Assembly (NCBI GenBank): GCA_017395245.1
Contig: JAFPVR010000067.1
Span: 1-51,309 of the forward strand
From: Bacteroidales bacterium
GTDB lineage: Bacteria > Bacteroidota > Bacteroidia > Bacteroidales > WCHB1-69
Direction of reading: 5' to 3'
DNA: 51,309 bases
The notes beneath the pieces were generated by a model that worked only from the letters and a program-made list of their open reading frames with translations, searched no databases and was not told the origin of the DNA. The position numbers and the translations under genes were made by a program. Positions 21,879 through 30,943 of the stretch are shown in pieces (within the stretch, counting starts at the first letter, position 1; every line of letters starts with the position of its first letter).

Positions 21879-23225
21879 CTAAGCTTTTTTGTGGAACTCG
21901 TGCGCGAACATGCCGGCCCAGGTGATGCCGAGGGCGCACCAGGGTTCGGGATTGTATTGTTCTTTGAGGAGGCGGACGCCGCCTTCGGCCTTGATGACAA
22001 TCTGCTTGATGGGGCTGTAGTTGAGGCCGCCGCTGACGCAGTGGCGGTTGGTCCAGTCGTAGTCGGTCATGTTGTGGCCGGGGATGTAGGAGTCATAGTA
22101 TTCGTAGCGGGCGAAGAGGTAGAGCTTGTGGCGGTCTAGCTTGGGGTTCTTGTGGTGGTGGAAGATGTCGTAGCCGAGCTCGCCGCCCGCGCTCCACGCC
22201 GCCTGTCCCACGAGGGTCTGCGGGTAGGGGGCCTGCGAGCTGTGAGGTAGGGTGGAGTTGTAGACGGAAATCAGCTCGCAGTCGCTGAGGTAGCCGTAGA
22301 GACCGCTGCCGCGCAACACGAGACCGTCAACCTTGTAGCTGAAGTCCAACGCACCGATGGCCGCCGTGCCGCGCACGTCGGCATAGCGCGAGGAACCCTC
22401 GTCGGTGATGATGTCGTTGCGGAAGGTGTTGCCCACGAAGCCGCTGATGCCGATGTGCAGTCCCTTGATGCTGTAGTTGTCGATGCGGGCGGCAACGGCT
22501 AACTTGTTGGCAACGCGGAACTCGTAGGGCGAGGCCGAGCCGTCGTGCGCCCAGCCGGAGACGCTGAACATGCTGGAGTTGAGCGACGGGATGAGCATCA
22601 CCTCGTAACGCCAGTCTTGGATGCGGCCCCAGACTTCGATGCCGGTTTCATGCCACGTGCAGGGGATGATGGTGTTCTCGCCTTCGGGACGATAGACCCC
22701 GAAGAACTGGGTAGGCAGGTGGGCGAAGTTGGTGCCGCCCACGGGCACTACGATATGGCCGGCGCGGATGTTCATTTTACCGCCCCAGAAGGCTTTCTGC
22801 AGCCAAAATTGCTCCAAGGCAACCTCGCCGCCGCGCTCGATTTCCTTCTCGAACTCGCCGGTTTCCTCCTCTTCAACCTCTACGGCTGCCTCGACACCGC
22901 CGTGCTCGAACTCAATCTCCGTGTTGAAGCTCCAGCCGTGCCCGAAATCATAGCCTAACATGATGACGGCATGCGGCAGGTCGACACGACCGTGCCCCTT
23001 GGAATTGGCGTAGTTGGCCGCATGGGAATAGCGGAACACGTTGTCACTAAAGAAGTTGTATTTATAGACGGCTTCTCCGTAGCCGCCGACGGTGAGCGTG
23101 CCGAGCGATTTCCCCTTCGGAGCCGCCGATTCCTTGATTCTTATGGTGTCAGATTCTTGTGCAATAACTGTCTGTAAGCCAAATACTAAAATAACCAATA
23201 AGGCAAGTGGTATCCTTTTACACAT
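21879..23225 (-). CDS. Outer-membrane porin (OprP-like beta-barrel)
   Basis: From ATG 23225 the protein has 448 residues with a signal peptide (MCKRIPLALLVILVFGLQTVIAQ). An ATG at 23282 would add a non-signal extension. The body shows alternating barrel-type strands with features seen in phosphate-selective-porin-like proteins: FWGGKMNIRAGHIVVPVGGTN, a WHETGIEVWGRI strand and YLFARYEYYDS. A glutamate-rich segment near residues 120-145 (VEVEEEETGEFEKEIERGGE) is a probable metal-attracting loop. It heads the porin-imelysin-di-haem group, so I infer uptake of a metal or its chelate. The substrate is not shown by the sequence. Confidence 0.75.
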   Translation of the reverse strand: MCKRIPLALLVILVFGLQTVIAQESDTIRIKESAAPKGKSLGTLTVGGYGEAVYKYNFFSDNVFRYSHAANYANSKGHGRVDLPHAVIMLGYDFGHGWSFNTEIEFEHGGVEAAVEVEEEETGEFEKEIERGGEVALEQFWLQKAFWGGKMNIRAGHIVVPVGGTNFAHLPTQFFGVYRPEGENTIIPCTWHETGIEVWGRIQDWRYEVMLIPSLNSSMFSVSGWAHDGSASPYEFRVANKLAVAARIDNYSIKGLHIGISGFVGNTFRNDIITDEGSSRYADVRGTAAIGALDFSYKVDGLVLRGSGLYGYLSDCELISVYNSTLPHSSQAPYPQTLVGQAAWSAGGELGYDIFHHHKNPKLDRHKLYLFARYEYYDSYIPGHNMTDYDWTNRHCVSGGLNYSPIKQIVIKAEGGVRLLKEQYNPEPWCALGITWAGMFAHEFHKKA

Positions 23226-23343
23226 AGCATATATTTTTATGCTGCAAAAGTGTAAAAGCCATCCCGATGCCCGCATACCCAAAAATGATGATTCATGGGT
23301 TATGGGGTAACAAGAAATAAGGATAACGTAAATCAGCTGTTCA

Positions 23344-26300
23344 TCAGAACGGATATCCTATGCTGAAGTTGAGGCGCAGACCGTCAAGGAAGGAAGGCAT
23401 ATTGTAATAGGTGTTGATCGGTCGTGAGAGATCAGGATTGAGGTCTTTGTCATATTTGTAGGTCTGGTAAGGTGCGTGGATACCGATACCCAAGTCCAAG
23501 CGGACAACAAGGCCGTCGATGTCAAGGCGGAGGCCGGCACCGGTACCCAAGGCAATCTGCTTCGCGATATTCTTGTTTCCGATAATTCCGTCCTGTATCT
23601 CCTCCGTGAACCCCATCATCTCGCAAAGTGCCGCATAATCTTCGCTGCTGAGGAGATCAGAAGTATTACGCCAGTTCCATACGTTACCGGCATCAAGGAA
23701 AACGGCACCATTGATTTTCCAAACGATGGGGAAGCGCAACTCGAAGTTCGCTTCGAGTTTGACATCGCCGGCATGGAAGAAGTTCTGGTTAAATTTGATA
23801 CTATGGAAATTTCCGGGTCCGTAGGCGTAGGCTTCTGCCGCCCGCAGGCTGTTGGGGCCGCCGGCATAGAAGGATTCGGAAAGCGGTGCATATTCGGAGT
23901 TGCCCATCGGAATGTTGGCGCCTGCAAATATACGCGTTGCAATGCATATCCGATCCGTAAAGTTGAACTTGTTCCAAAGTTCGGCCGACAACCGGACAAA
24001 CTGGTTGAAGGGGATGTGGGCAATCGGCTTGTCCAATTCATCCCACTTGTGCCCGAAGAGGCAATAGACAGCATTCGTCAGGGTACCCGCTTCTTTGATT
24101 TCAAGGTCGATCATGGTGTTGACCGGCCGTTTGGTGCGGTAGTCACTGTAGGTGATTCCATAGCCGACCGAGGGAACAAACTCATTTCCGGCAAGCACTT
24201 TGAGGAGCTCCGGATGCTCTGCTACCTCTTGGGCCAACTCTTCCGTTTCGGCCTTCACCTTGATCAATGAGAGCGAGGCAGGTGTGAAGACATGTGTGAT
24301 ATATTGCGACGTGCGGATGAAATACGAGAAGGCTCCGGAGAACTTGTGTACACCGTATCCGCCGGCAATGTTTTCGTACTTGTATCCTATCCGGTAGCGG
24401 GTGTCGCCGTCGGGGTTGTTGTCTCCCGCCCAGTGAAGGTACGGGAAGATGAGAGCGGCATCAACACCGAACTTGTAGGTGTCGGAGTTTTTCGGGTCTC
24501 CCGGCTGTCGGTTGCGCAGCGCCCAGTAGTATGCCCCATAGCCCTTGACCGAGAAGGTTTCCCCGCGTCCCAAGAGGTTCTTGGTCGAATGCGCGAGGGT
24601 GAGGTTCGGGCCGATACTGCTGTTGGAACGATAGGCGATGTCTGCATCGGCCAGGAAGTTGTATGTACGGGTGATGGAATCGCCCAAGGAACGCATGTAC
24701 CGGTTCCGTTTCCAGGTCTTGGTCGCTCCCACGCCGATACCGGACTTGGTGAGTTCGCCTTCCAAAATATTCTCATAATCGCGCTGTGAGAACGCACGTA
24801 AGAAAACATTTCCGGATTTGGTCAGTTTGTACTCCGCAGAGATGAGGCTGAGCAAGCCGTTGGCTTTGTTGACCTCGGGGTTGTCGGTGATGGTGGAGCC
24901 GACCGTGATGCGCAGTCTGTCGTTGAGCAGCGATTTGCTGATGGCGATGTTCATGTCGTTGGTCTTGCCGGACGCATGTGTGGTTTGTCCACTGCTGATA
25001 TCCACATCCACGATGTTCCCTAATTTGGAATTCGCCATTGCGGCGTTGATACGGCTGTTGATGATGCTGGACATGGCGTATCCATCCCTTTGTGCCGCCA
25101 CATTGCTTTCGCCCATATACATTCCGGTAGCTAACAATACGGCCGCTATACCGTCGCGGGTTTCTTCATCCATAGAGGCGAGTTCGCGCTCGATGGTTTC
25201 GTCATCCGGCGCTTCGAGGAAGAATCCGATGGTGCTTAGACCTATCGAATCGAGCACGCCCTTCACGCGCACGCCTGTGTTGAAGGTCACGCGGCGCGTC
25301 TCTTCGCCCTCCGATTGCACATCGGATTTTACCTGTTGTGAAGCGGAGAGGTCCAGGATGGTCTGGCCGATGGGACCGTTGAGGGTGACATGGCTTCCCG
25401 AATCCACCTGGAAGGGAATCATGGGATACATCTTGGGCGAATAGCGAACCAAACCTTCATCCACATTGATTCTTCCGCCTAAGTTAAGGTCCCCGTCAGC
25501 GGTGTTGTACTTGGCATTGACCGTGCCGTAGGGCTTAACTTGCGCTAAGTTCTTCTCATCTATTGGATAGGTTAAATCGGTGGTGGGCAGGATGGTGACA
25601 TTCACGTCGGCAAGGATGCTGTCCAACGGTCCGGTCACCTGTCCGCGGATGTCGGTGGCCAGGTTGCCATAGACGGGGAAATATCCATTCTGCTCTAAAT
25701 TCACCGGCGAGAAGTTGTCGGCAGATAGGTCTACGTCGATAAGCATCGTGTTGAGGTCCAATCCACCGTTCAGCGCTAAATAGGAGCCGTTGATGCTATA
25801 GATGCGCACATCGTTGAGCTTTACATTGTTATGCTCCATTACGATAGGCGTTTCGCCCAGACTGAACAGCACATCGTAGGGCTCGTAGTAGGCATATACG
25901 TCCAACGGCCGCACTTCTGCGGAGAGGTCCAATTGGGCAGGCAAACCGTCTGCGGAAGCCTTGACCTGAACGATACCGTCCACGTCGATGTCTTCCATAT
26001 CAAGGATATTGTTCACCAGCTCGAGCGGGATGTCGTCCAACCGCAAATCTGCCCGGATGGCATTGTCGAACTGCTCCGATGGCGTAATCTTGATATCCGC
26101 CGTGCGGTTGTCGAGATCCATTCCGTCGTATTGGAGGCTGTCCAACGCAAGGTGTCCCGTTCCGCTCAGCTCGCGCCCGTTCCGCTCCAGATTGAGCTGC
26201 AGCGCGGCATCGGTGCAGAGGTTGTCCACACTCATCACGCCGTCGGTAATGCTGGTGTTGGCTGTGAGCGAGGCGGTGGTCTTGCCTTCCGTCATGTTCA

Positions 26301-28149
26301 CCCGTATTGCCGCCGTGGCCGGAGGCAGACGCAGTCCTGTACTGTCTTTGGCCGTGTTGTCGATGTACGGGATGGAAGCATCCAAGGCCAGGTCGGATTG
26401 GAGGGAATCGGACTTCAGCGACAGCGTCACCTCCTCGATATCCAACCCCATCCGCTCGATGATAGCCTGGACAGGGCTGCCTTTCGCCAGCTGGATTTCC
26501 GCCTGTAAGTTTGGTAAAAGCTGTCGGAGCGTGTCTAACATCGTCAGGTCTTGTAACGAGACGATGGACTGCACAAACGTCGTGTCTGTGACCACCCCAA
26601 GCACCGGTTGCACATCGTCCACTAAGCGGAGCACATGCATCGGGCTTTGGGCATCGATGGTGAGCCCCTGGGTGACCAAATACAGCGATGTGGCGGTATC
26701 CGTAGAGAAGTCAAGGTTCAGATAGTCGACATCAAAATCCTCGCCCGCCACGTGTGCCAACACATGCTCCATCTGTGTATGATAGTCCACGTTCATCTTT
26801 TTCGGCGTCAAGAAGTTCGATACCCGGAACTGGTGCTCCGTCTCCGCCTTCACTTGCAGGTCTTTGTCCAGCATCGTGACCGGCAAATGCAGGTTTCCGG
26901 CCACGGTTTTATTGGCCAGCTCGGCATCAAGCACCAAGCCGGAAACGTTGATGTTGTTATAGATGCAATCGGTCAGGTTCATGGCCACTTTGCACTTCAT
27001 TGCGGGGGACTTAGGATCTATTCCTTTGCCCTGCGCATGAATTACGCCAGTCAGTTCCACGTGGTGACTCTCATCTAGGAATGCGCTTGCATCCACTTGC
27101 TCCACATTCACCAGCATGTCATACATCTCATCATCAATGTCATAGAATCCCTTCAGGTTTGCCTTATTACCTTTATAATCGGCATTGCCGGCCAAATCCA
27201 CCCGCATTGTCTCAAGATTCAGATTCGTGCCCGTCAGGTCCGCTTTGGCCCCGAATTCGTCGGAGCGGGCGTACAATCGGTTCGAAGTAATCAGATTGGT
27301 GTTCAGATCCACCCGAGCATCGCCATGGATGGTGTCAAACGGCAGGTTCAGTGTTCCGAGCGTGAGCGAAGCATTCCCGATGTTCAGACGACGGGCGTCG
27401 TAGAGGTTCCCTCCTACGTCCGCCAACACGTTCGTGGACAGGGAGCCGGCGCGTATATCCAGCCCCATCGGATTGAGCAGGAAGCGCACATTGCGCAGCT
27501 CACCGTCCGGTATGTCGAAGGCCATCGGAGTGGAGGTGGTGTCCTCGTCCACTTCCTCCTCGGTGTCGCGCAACTCAATGCCCACAAACGCATCCGCCAA
27601 CATCAAGCCGTGCAGCGGGTACTGTCCTTTCGCGATGTTGAGCCCCGGACTCTTTACATCCAGATGTCCCACGATTGCGTCAATTCCCACCGCGCCGATC
27701 AGCGTGTCGGAGTGGACCGTGGCTTGGTCTAACAGCAGTTGGTCCACCAGGATGGTTCGGGCCAGAAAGTCGTCTTTCGCCTCTCCCTCCCCAGGCTTAT
27801 TCATACTGCCTTGCAGACGCAAGCCGTGCACGTAAAGCAGTGTGTCCTGGCCGCGATGACCGATAAAGAGACTGTCGATTTCTATGTGCACAGGCAGGTC
27901 TTCGGTGCCCTTGTAGGCACGGTAAAGAATCATCGGAGAATGATGGAAAGGGGAAAGATAGAGCCGTCCCAGATCTACATCAAGGTCGGTCCGCTCATTA
28001 ATTTCCACCACGCATCTTTGAAGGACGGCGTTTCGTGCTTTAGGCGTCACCAGAATGATCATTAGGACAATCAATAGTATCAGGATTATCCCAAAGATAC
28101 TCCCTAAAACGATGCAGGGTATTTTCCAGATTAGACTCTTCTTGCTCAC
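23344..28149 (-). CDS. TamB-like protein fused to an Omp85/TamA-like barrel
   Basis: This is one uninterrupted frame of 1601 residues, starting at a GTG (28149) because an in-frame stop lies 6 bp upstream and the next ATG would remove the membrane anchor. Residues about 8-33 are a membrane helix. Residues about 35-1147 are a long AsmA/TamB-like beta-rich body, ending in the DUF490-type segment MNIAISKSLLNDRLRITVGS ... NVFLRAFSQRDYENILEGEL. Residues about 1148-1601 match the barrel of Omp85 proteins: THVFTPASLSLIKV, FVPSVGYGITYS, the L6-like GGPNSLRA (1430-1437), ANFELRFPIVW, VFLDAGNVW, and a C-terminal phenylalanine. No POTRA domains are seen. TamA and TamB normally are separate proteins that insert outer-membrane components. 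Confidence 0.85.
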   Translation of the reverse strand: MSKKSLIWKIPCIVLGSIFGIILILLIVLMIILVTPKARNAVLQRCVVEINERTDLDVDLGRLYLSPFHHSPMILYRAYKGTEDLPVHIEIDSLFIGHRGQDTLLYVHGLRLQGSMNKPGEGEAKDDFLARTILVDQLLLDQATVHSDTLIGAVGIDAIVGHLDVKSPGLNIAKGQYPLHGLMLADAFVGIELRDTEEEVDEDTTSTPMAFDIPDGELRNVRFLLNPMGLDIRAGSLSTNVLADVGGNLYDARRLNIGNASLTLGTLNLPFDTIHGDARVDLNTNLITSNRLYARSDEFGAKADLTGTNLNLETMRVDLAGNADYKGNKANLKGFYDIDDEMYDMLVNVEQVDASAFLDESHHVELTGVIHAQGKGIDPKSPAMKCKVAMNLTDCIYNNINVSGLVLDAELANKTVAGNLHLPVTMLDKDLQVKAETEHQFRVSNFLTPKKMNVDYHTQMEHVLAHVAGEDFDVDYLNLDFSTDTATSLYLVTQGLTIDAQSPMHVLRLVDDVQPVLGVVTDTTFVQSIVSLQDLTMLDTLRQLLPNLQAEIQLAKGSPVQAIIERMGLDIEEVTLSLKSDSLQSDLALDASIPYIDNTAKDSTGLRLPPATAAIRVNMTEGKTTASLTANTSITDGVMSVDNLCTDAALQLNLERNGRELSGTGHLALDSLQYDGMDLDNRTADIKITPSEQFDNAIRADLRLDDIPLELVNNILDMEDIDVDGIVQVKASADGLPAQLDLSAEVRPLDVYAYYEPYDVLFSLGETPIVMEHNNVKLNDVRIYSINGSYLALNGGLDLNTMLIDVDLSADNFSPVNLEQNGYFPVYGNLATDIRGQVTGPLDSILADVNVTILPTTDLTYPIDEKNLAQVKPYGTVNAKYNTADGDLNLGGRINVDEGLVRYSPKMYPMIPFQVDSGSHVTLNGPIGQTILDLSASQQVKSDVQSEGEETRRVTFNTGVRVKGVLDSIGLSTIGFFLEAPDDETIERELASMDEETRDGIAAVLLATGMYMGESNVAAQRDGYAMSSIINSRINAAMANSKLGNIVDVDISSGQTTHASGKTNDMNIAISKSLLNDRLRITVGSTITDNPEVNKANGLLSLISAEYKLTKSGNVFLRAFSQRDYENILEGELTKSGIGVGATKTWKRNRYMRSLGDSITRTYNFLADADIAYRSNSSIGPNLTLAHSTKNLLGRGETFSVKGYGAYYWALRNRQPGDPKNSDTYKFGVDAALIFPYLHWAGDNNPDGDTRYRIGYKYENIAGGYGVHKFSGAFSYFIRTSQYITHVFTPASLSLIKVKAETEELAQEVAEHPELLKVLAGNEFVPSVGYGITYSDYRTKRPVNTMIDLEIKEAGTLTNAVYCLFGHKWDELDKPIAHIPFNQFVRLSAELWNKFNFTDRICIATRIFAGANIPMGNSEYAPLSESFYAGGPNSLRAAEAYAYGPGNFHSIKFNQNFFHAGDVKLEANFELRFPIVWKINGAVFLDAGNVWNWRNTSDLLSSEDYAALCEMMGFTEEIQDGIIGNKNIAKQIALGTGAGLRLDIDGLVVRLDLGIGIHAPYQTYKYDKDLNPDLSRPINTYYNMPSFLDGLRLNFSIGYPF

Positions 28150-28192
28150 GACTTATTCACTTTTATTTTGCAGTACATGATTTGGTCAGGTG

Positions 28193-30856
28193 TTATTTGT
28201 CGTCATTAACGATGTGTACATCGACTTGGTTGAACGGGATGGCGATGCCATTTTCTTTCAACGCCTTGTATATCACTTCTTTGGCTTTGCTCATAAAACC
28301 GAATCTTTTCTCTACCAGCACAGACTGCTTCATCGCGATAACCAAGCTGTCGTCACCGAGTTCGGAGACGCCCACTTTGATGCCCCATTTTGGGTCAACG
28401 ACATCGCGTCCATAATCGTCCTTGGTTAGCAGTTCTTTGCTTGCCTCGAGCAGCACTTCCCGCACCTTATCCACATCGGTGCCGTAGCTGACACGCACAT
28501 TCACCTTCGTGTACACGTATTCGCTGCCACGCGTCAGGTTTTTGAAGCTTTTGTTGAAGAGCGTGGAGTTGGTAAAGGCGATAATGGGACCGCCCAGCTC
28601 CTGAACATGGGTGGTTTGGTAGTTGATGGCCGTCACTTTGCCCAAGTTGCCGTCACATTCAATCATGTCGCCCACGCGCAGGCGCCCACCCATGAGTTGG
28701 ATACCGTATATGAAGTTGTTGATAGTGTCTTTCAAGGCGAGACCGACACCAGCTGACAGACCGCCGGCGATGAGTCCCAATGACCCAGTGGGGATATGCA
28801 GCGTCACAACAAACAAGTCCGCATAAATAAACCAGATAAATACGCTGATAAGGCTATCGCCCAATGAGAGATTGACTTCATTGTCACGTACCGTCTGTTG
28901 TTCGTGCTTGCGGAGATAATGCCGGTAAGCTGAGATCTTCCATAAGGTGTGGGCTCCTTTGTTTACATAACGGAATATGGCGAACGCCCCTGCCAGGAGC
29001 AGGAGGTTATGGATGGACACCTGGAATTCACCCTGAGTGAAGAAGGGCTTTTCGAAAATCGTGAGATACAAGTCTTTGAATTCGAAGATGTCCAGTGCCC
29101 AATATGCACAAGTGGGAATAGTATACAGCACTGCCAGCGGAATCAGGACCTCACGAATGAGGTCATAAAACCAGGTGGCACCGAAAAGCAGCTTATCCTT
29201 TTCCGAATCTGTCACATAGGTAATTTTTTCTTTATAAGCCTCTATCCGCTTATCTAAGCGCATCTTCTTGTACAGCTGCATCAGGCTCAAGACAGAGACA
29301 ACCGCGAGGATAATCGCCAACTGGGAGTACCACCACACCAGGATGATCAATGAGAGGAAAATGAAACCACACCAGCAGATAAGCGTGGCGACAGCCGTAA
29401 CGCCAAAGGAGACCCAGCCAATCACCGTGTCGATCTTGTCAACTTTTGAGCTGAGCCGCAAATTGGAGATTAGCTGCCACAGCACAACGATAAAGAGCAG
29501 TAGCGGGAAGAAGAAATTCAAGAATGCATTAGGCACGAACAACATCCTGAATATAATCACGAACAAAGCCATGAAAATGGTGGGCAGGTAAATCCGGAAA
29601 CTGCTTTTAAGCTTGGCGGGTTCCAGCCGAATTAGCTGAGCGGTGGTGATGGCTACGAGCAGCCACATGAAAGTGTGAGTAACTGTGACGCCCTTGCGTA
29701 TGAGAGCGTCATCAGTGGCCTCGTATGAGAAAATGATGAACAGGATGCAACCCAGTAGAAGCGCCAAATACCGCCGCTGCTCCTTGTCCACCCGTTTCCC
29801 AATGGGCTTAATATAACGAAACACCAGAAATAGCAGGAGAGCCGACAGTCCCCAAATGACGAAGAAGCCCAAAGTATACATCAGCAGCCAATAAAACTTC
29901 AAAGAGTTGGCCATCTGATCATCGTTCGTGATTTCTTCCGAATTCTCGTCGAATTGCTTATCACGAAACACTTTCACAAAAGCGAGGCTGTATTTTTCAC
30001 CCATGGCATCCCAAGCCTCTTTCCAATATTTTTTAGGATGGGCCAGGATGGTCCACCAGGGAATCTGCCCCTCTACAAACACTTTGTTTTCGAGGATGCC
30101 ATAATAATCCCGGGCATACTGGTAGGACTCTTCCATGCGTATCCGCGCTTCCTGATAGTAGATGCTGTCGGCCATCACCAGCTCTCGTGCCTCGGCATAC
30201 ATTTTAAGCAATTCGGAGGCATAGAAAAGACAGGAATCACGGTCAATCTGGCCGTTTTCGCTAAGGACAAACGCAGATGCAATTTCTGGGATTACCGTAT
30301 CCACTATAGCATTCTGGTCCAAAACGGAGTCCACCTGTTCTTGCAGTTCCTGTTTCAGGAGGCTTTCGGTTTGTGACAGGTATTCATCCAGCGTGTCGTT
30401 GCGATAGGCCAGACTGTCCGGCAACACCTCTACGTCCACAAGTTCCGGCGGAAGGCGGCGCAAAGACTCAATCAATCGGGCATAACGGGCGATCTCAATA
30501 TCCAGGTTGGCGACAATTCGCTCGTATGGCGTGCGGTTTTTGTCGAATTCGTGGAATTCTTGCGTTACCCTCTCCAGTGCATAACTGATATCGAAAGTAT
30601 AGTCCTGCTTCTGGGAATACAGCATCAGGGACATGTCGTTGCATTTTTTCATAATCGACACCATCTTTTGGTGTTGATCTTCATACTTGCTATTCAGCTG
30701 CTGACGTGTCTTGTTTATCTGCTTATAATCGTGATACAGTTCCCGCCGCAAGTTGGACAGCGTCACATCCAGATCATGCCCCGTAAACACAGACATGGAT
30801 ACCATTGCTATGGCTAACAATGCCACAACTCGTCTTAAAAATTTGGTTTTTTTCAT
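28193..30856 (-). CDS. Large MscS-family mechanosensitive channel (copy 1)
   Basis: The protein has 887 residues with a signal peptide. About residues 30-270 form a periplasmic, helix-rich domain (QINKTRQQLNSKYEDQHQKM). About 330-670 hold many membrane helices. The MscS pore and beta domain is at about 680-790: GSLGLIAGGLSAGVGLALKD, NNFIYGIQLMGGRLRVGDMIEC. The C-terminal cytoplasmic domain ends in VDVHIVNDDK. The architecture resembles MscK/YbdG-type large channels that release osmolytes on hypo-osmotic shock. It is a paralogue of the gene at 48434-51118 and sits 43 bp upstream of the TamB fusion gene on the same strand, so the two may be co-transcribed. Confidence 0.92.
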   Translation of the reverse strand: MKKTKFLRRVVALLAIAMVSMSVFTGHDLDVTLSNLRRELYHDYKQINKTRQQLNSKYEDQHQKMVSIMKKCNDMSLMLYSQKQDYTFDISYALERVTQEFHEFDKNRTPYERIVANLDIEIARYARLIESLRRLPPELVDVEVLPDSLAYRNDTLDEYLSQTESLLKQELQEQVDSVLDQNAIVDTVIPEIASAFVLSENGQIDRDSCLFYASELLKMYAEARELVMADSIYYQEARIRMEESYQYARDYYGILENKVFVEGQIPWWTILAHPKKYWKEAWDAMGEKYSLAFVKVFRDKQFDENSEEITNDDQMANSLKFYWLLMYTLGFFVIWGLSALLLFLVFRYIKPIGKRVDKEQRRYLALLLGCILFIIFSYEATDDALIRKGVTVTHTFMWLLVAITTAQLIRLEPAKLKSSFRIYLPTIFMALFVIIFRMLFVPNAFLNFFFPLLLFIVVLWQLISNLRLSSKVDKIDTVIGWVSFGVTAVATLICWCGFIFLSLIILVWWYSQLAIILAVVSVLSLMQLYKKMRLDKRIEAYKEKITYVTDSEKDKLLFGATWFYDLIREVLIPLAVLYTIPTCAYWALDIFEFKDLYLTIFEKPFFTQGEFQVSIHNLLLLAGAFAIFRYVNKGAHTLWKISAYRHYLRKHEQQTVRDNEVNLSLGDSLISVFIWFIYADLFVVTLHIPTGSLGLIAGGLSAGVGLALKDTINNFIYGIQLMGGRLRVGDMIECDGNLGKVTAINYQTTHVQELGGPIIAFTNSTLFNKSFKNLTRGSEYVYTKVNVRVSYGTDVDKVREVLLEASKELLTKDDYGRDVVDPKWGIKVGVSELGDDSLVIAMKQSVLVEKRFGFMSKAKEVIYKALKENGIAIPFNQVDVHIVNDDK

Positions 30857-30943
30857 ACTAATAAATCAGATGCAATTCTTGGCGAATTTGCCCCCACATT
30901 TTACGTAGAGTTTTTGAAAAAGTTTCGTTGATGGTGGATTATA

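Noticed and set aside
21784-21939. Fifty-two-residue N-terminal extension of the imelysin protein
   Set aside because: The extension lacks a signal sequence and runs across hairpin repeats and the porin end; ATG 21783 gives a proper lipoprotein signal.
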